Assembly (NCBI GenBank): GCA_013215525.1 | Contig: JABSQY010000088.1 | Location: 1-6,695, forward strand | Reading direction: 5' to 3' | DNA: 6,695 bases | Source: Nanoarchaeales archaeon | GTDB lineage: Archaea; Nanobdellota; Nanobdellia; Woesearchaeales; UBA583 | Shown here: in pieces, positions 4,353-6,695 of the stretch | Layout of the letters: the number at the start of each line of letters is the position of its first letter | Position numbering within the stretch: the first letter of the stretch is position 1 | The notes under the pieces: model-generated | What the model saw: only the letters and a program-made list of their open reading frames with translations | Told to the model about the DNA's origin: nothing | The model's database searches: none | Translations under genes and position numbers: made by a program

Positions 4353-5882
4353 TTATTTAATTATAAACGGTGAATCTTCCTCTATGTGCGCTTTTGCGTA
4401 ATTTAATTTTTGTTTTGAATTAGAAAATAATTCTACAAGAACACTACCTTTTTTAATTTTATCAGAACATTTGTTATGTAAAATTAATCCTGATGCTTTG
4501 TCTGCCGGACAACCTAAAATAAAAGTAATTGTTGAAATTCCTTTATTATCTATTTTTTTAATTGTTCCTGATTTTTGCGCTAAAATTTTAACAGAATATT
4601 TTGCAGGAGACATTGCTTTTCTTTTTCCTTGAGCAACAACTATTTCTTCAAATTTTCTACTTGCAAGACCAGACTCTAATACCTCATTAGCATATTCTAA
4701 ACCGTGTCCCTTTGATGCTAATCCACCCATTTCTAATAAGTGTCCTGCCATCATTAAAGATTTGTTTCTTAATCTATAAGGTTGATCTGGGTCGTTGTTT
4801 AAAACTTTTAATACATCCATTGCTTCTAGATAAGGTCCAATACCTTTTCCAATTGGTTCACTTCCATCAGTAATGATTACTTTTACTTCAATTCCTATTG
4901 CTTTACCAATTTTTACAAATCTCTTTTTTAGTCTAATTGCATTTTCTTTAGTTTTAACTTTTGCAGTTTCTCCAACTGGTATGTCTAATAATACATGTGT
5001 TGAACCTGCTGATTTCTTTTTACTCATAATGGATGCAATCATTTGTCCTTCTACATCAATTTCTAAAGGATGTTCCACGTGAATAATTGCGTCATCCGCA
5101 GGAGATAAATCTAAACTACCACCCCACGCAATACAACCACCAATTTCTGAGACTAATTTATGCATTTGTGATAAAGATATGTCAACATGTGTTAATACTT
5201 CCATTGTATCCGCCGTACCTGCTGGAGATGTAATACTTCTTGATGAAGTTTTAGGAATTGTTAAACCTGCGGCTGCAAGAATTGGAATTACAACCATAGT
5301 TGTTCTATTTCCAGGGATTCCTCCAATACAATGTTTATCTACAATTATTCCATTTTTAGTTTTAAATGTTAAATTTTTTCCACCATCAACCATAGCTTTT
5401 GTAAGTCCAATTACTTCTTTGTCATCTAAAGGATGCGCAGCACATGCTAGAACAAAAAATGTTGTTTCAATAGGAGTAAATTTATTTACAATAATATCAT
5501 TAATAATTTCTTTAAAATGTGATTCTTTTAACTTAATTTTTCCATTAAATTTCTTACGTACATATTCTAAAGAAACTGGTTTTGGAGCAGGAGTTAAAGT
5601 AATGTTTCCATTTTCCTTTAACTCTAATTTTTCAAAAACATCAGTATATACACCAATTTCTGAATCTTTTAATTTAATATTTTTATTTTTTAAATGAGCA
5701 GTAATTATTCCTAAATCGCAAATTAATTCTTTCTTTTTTGATTTTAGAGATTTTTTATCTTTATATGATAATTTAACTCTATCACCAACTTTTAATCCTA
5801 AAATCTCAGCATCATTGTGATTTAGCATAACTCTAAATCCACCAGTTGTGATACTGATATTCAATTTTTTAATTTTAAACAT
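4353..5882 (-). CDS. deoA: AMP phosphorylase (archaeal DeoA family)
   Basis: This 509-residue enzyme converts AMP and phosphate to adenine and ribose 1,5-bisphosphate. In archaea the product goes through ribose-1,5-bisphosphate isomerase and form III RuBisCO to 3-phosphoglycerate, linking nucleotide breakdown to central carbon metabolism. The layout is full length: an N-terminal domain (1-85) with the FRVMLNHNDAEILGLKVGDRV opening typical of the archaeal form, then a helical and alpha/beta thymidine-phosphorylase-like core. The signature DKHCIGGIPGNRTT (182-195) and TSSRSITSPAGTADTMEVL (212-230) are intact and bind phosphate and nucleotide; the GIPGNR form separates AMP phosphorylase from bacterial thymidine phosphorylase (KHSTGGVGDK). 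A C-terminal domain follows. The start is supported by the family's N-terminal beta strand. The isomerase and RuBisCO genes are not in this window. Confidence 0.95.
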   Translation of the reverse strand: MFKIKKLNISITTGGFRVMLNHNDAEILGLKVGDRVKLSYKDKKSLKSKKKELICDLGIITAHLKNKNIKLKDSEIGVYTDVFEKLELKENGNITLTPAPKPVSLEYVRKKFNGKIKLKESHFKEIINDIIVNKFTPIETTFFVLACAAHPLDDKEVIGLTKAMVDGGKNLTFKTKNGIIVDKHCIGGIPGNRTTMVVIPILAAAGLTIPKTSSRSITSPAGTADTMEVLTHVDISLSQMHKLVSEIGGCIAWGGSLDLSPADDAIIHVEHPLEIDVEGQMIASIMSKKKSAGSTHVLLDIPVGETAKVKTKENAIRLKKRFVKIGKAIGIEVKVIITDGSEPIGKGIGPYLEAMDVLKVLNNDPDQPYRLRNKSLMMAGHLLEMGGLASKGHGLEYANEVLESGLASRKFEEIVVAQGKRKAMSPAKYSVKILAQKSGTIKKIDNKGISTITFILGCPADKASGLILHNKCSDKIKKGSVLVELFSNSKQKLNYAKAHIEEDSPFIIK

Positions 5883-5911
5883 AGAATAATCTCAAATTTT
5901 GTGATTATGAA

Positions 5912-5920
5912 ATTTTATAA
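5912..5920 (-). promoter_or_regulatory. TATA-like box of the AMP phosphorylase gene
   Basis: The minus strand reads TTATAAAAT, centred about 34 bp before the ATG at 5882, so the message would have a leader of only a few bases. No Shine-Dalgarno is seen. A second candidate, ATATATTATATAAAT, lies further upstream near 5961-5977. Confidence 0.4.
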
Positions 5921-5982
5921 TTATTATGTAGTTAAGAAAGAGATTGTATAAAAACAAGTATAATATATTATATAAATCGAAT

Positions 5983-6000
5983 ATAGTGAAATTTTACTAT
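5983..6000. repeat. Imperfect inverted repeat upstream of AMP phosphorylase
   Basis: ATAGTGAAA and TTTTACTAT face each other with no spacer and one mismatch (a G-T wobble when transcribed). It lies between tRNA-Gln and the AMP phosphorylase promoter, about 100 bp upstream of the gene. It could be an operator for a dimeric regulator or chance in AT-rich DNA. Confidence 0.35.
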
Positions 6001-6031
6001 TTGAAATTTATTTTTTAGAATTTTATTTATC

Positions 6032-6053
6032 AAGTTGAAATAAATTTCAACTT
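6032..6053. repeat. Perfect 9-bp inverted repeat just after tRNA-Gln
   Basis: AAGTTGAAA (6032-6040), a four-base TAAA loop and TTTCAACTT (6045-6053) form a perfect hairpin, starting seven bases beyond the tRNA-Gln 3' end on the minus strand. It is not followed by a T-run on the minus strand, so it is not a standard terminator. It may help end or process the tRNA precursor. Confidence 0.6.
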
Positions 6054-6060
6054 AAAGGAG

Positions 6061-6133
6061 TAGTCCCGCCCAGATTCGAACTGGGGTCCATGCATCCAAA
6101 GTGCACGATGATAGTCCACTACACTACGGGACT
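6061..6133 (-). tRNA. tRNA-Gln (UUG anticodon)
   Basis: The minus strand folds into a 73-base cloverleaf including the discriminator. The acceptor stem AGTCCCG pairs with CGGGACT, with discriminator A at 6061. The anticodon stem GTGCA/TGCAT holds the loop CTTTGGA, giving anticodon TTG for glutamine with G37. The T arm is CCCAG-TTCGAAT-CTGGG and the D loop AGTGGA. The AGTCCCGTAGTGTAGTGG opening is typical of archaeal tRNA-Gln, which in archaea is charged through Glu-tRNA-Gln and the GatDE amidotransferase. The CCA end is not encoded and there is no intron. A possible TATA-like element (CTTTACATAA) lies about 24 bp upstream at 6152-6161. Confidence 0.95.
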
Positions 6134-6232
6134 GTAATGTAACATTTTACTTATGTAAAGTTAATTGTAGTGGTCTAATAAATAAAATTAATTAATTTGT
6201 CTTTAAAAACATTTTGATTTTGAAGTTAATTT

Positions 6233-6238
6233 AAAAAA
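6233..6238 (-). terminator. T6 run after the membrane protein gene
   Basis: Six T residues on the minus strand follow the stop codon of the membrane protein gene by five bases, a short oligo-T tract that could end its message before tRNA-Gln. Confidence 0.35.
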
Positions 6239-6243
6239 CTAAA

Positions 6244-6695
6244 TTAAAACATTAATCCGAATAAAAATAATATGAATTGAAGGAAAATGTATGAACCTAC
6301 CAAAATTAAAAATGTTTTTAATTTACTCATATTATTATAATTAGATAAATATTTTACTTCAATTGTAATATACCAAATAACTAAAACTAACATCACAAAT
6401 ATTAATATTCCAAAAAATACTAATAATGAGTTCATTAAATCAAGAACACTTGAAACACTTGAAATTATCAAATATGATACTAATATACCAATATATGTTA
6501 TTAATGAAAATAATACTAAAGGAGTTAATTGAATTTTAAAATTATCTTTAAAATTAATCTTTGAATTAGTTGTAGTTTTATCTTTAAATAACATGAAGAT
6601 ATAACTTGAAAAACTTATCATTGTAAAAACAATTATACAATACACCACAGAAACTACAACTCCAATTAAAAATGAAAAAAATAATAGTTCAACAT
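6244..6695 (-). CDS. Polytopic membrane protein, 5' end cut by the window edge
   Basis: The frame stays open to the right edge, so the gene is partial; 149 residues are visible. The GTG codons around 6643-6648 lie inside what looks like a continuing hydrophobic segment, so I do not take them as the start. At least four membrane segments can be seen: the edge segment (LLFFSFLIGVVVSVVYCIIV and on), then LTPLVLFSLITYIGILVSYL, then LLVFFGILIFVMLVLVIWYI, and a last one ending at the C-terminus (FLILVGSYIFLQFILFLFGL). Short Lys-rich loops (FKDKTTTNSKINFKDN; NNMSKLK) separate them. The arrangement, with a Lys-rich turn before a final hydrophobic helix, recalls Yip1-domain proteins found in archaea, but no motif settles this. 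No catalytic residues are apparent. Confidence 0.7.
   Translation of the reverse strand, partial: VELLFFSFLIGVVVSVVYCIIVFTMISFSSYIFMLFKDKTTTNSKINFKDNFKIQLTPLVLFSLITYIGILVSYLIISSVSSVLDLMNSLLVFFGILIFVMLVLVIWYITIEVKYLSNYNNMSKLKTFLILVGSYIFLQFILFLFGLMF

Noticed and set aside
5179..5697. 172-codon open frame on the plus strand
   Set aside because: It lies wholly inside the strongly conserved AMP phosphorylase gene, encodes no recognisable domain, and arises from the codon bias of the opposite strand.
1..6695. CRISPR array, insertion sequence, or integration site at the tRNAs
   Set aside because: There are no regularly spaced repeats, no transposase or integrase, and no duplicated tRNA 3' ends next to tRNA-Pro or tRNA-Gln.

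Overview
The window looks like a piece of an AT-rich archaeal chromosome, most likely from a DPANN lineage of the Woesearchaeota/Pacearchaeota/Nanoarchaeota kind. The evidence is archaeal-type uS2 and eL43 ribosomal proteins, RNA polymerase subunit Rpo12 (RpoP), a Pcc1-like KEOPS subunit, a UPF0147 protein, an AMP phosphorylase, and A/T-rich TATA boxes about 25 bp upstream of start codons (leaderless style). Intergenic DNA is extremely AT-rich. The lineage is inferred from gene content, not from a phylogeny.

Every recognisable gene lies on the minus strand, so transcription runs from high to low coordinates. From the right edge: a 5'-truncated polytopic membrane protein (6244-6695), tRNA-Gln(UUG) (6061-6133), AMP phosphorylase (4353-5882), ribosomal protein uS2 (3693-4289), tRNA-Pro(UGG) (3556-3630), then a tight information-processing operon eL43-RpoP-Pcc1-UPF0147 (2473-3327). 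Next come an Era-like small GTPase and a DUF2073 protein (1322-2316), which match the archaeal OapA/ArvA-OapB/ArvB pair. Last are an unrecognised single-pass membrane protein and an overlapping 46-residue Trm112-like zinc protein (333-1198). Two genes were found by reading short frames: RpoP at 2966-3112 and the Trm112-like protein at 333-473.

The left 332 bases hold no convincing coding sequence. Bases 1-180 are clearly more GC-rich (about 32%) than other spacers, carry a perfect CTTTATAAAG box, and on the minus strand contain a hairpin closed by a GCAA (GNRA) tetraloop. This suggests the 5' part of an unidentified structured RNA, or a long leader, running off the left edge.

Working together: the central genes serve translation (uS2, eL43, two tRNAs, KEOPS tRNA modification, a Trm112-type methyltransferase activator) and transcription (RpoP). 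AMP phosphorylase feeds nucleotide salvage. The ArvA/ArvB pair, linked in haloarchaea to extracellular vesicle formation, next to an unknown membrane-anchored protein is the most interesting neighbourhood for an undescribed system.
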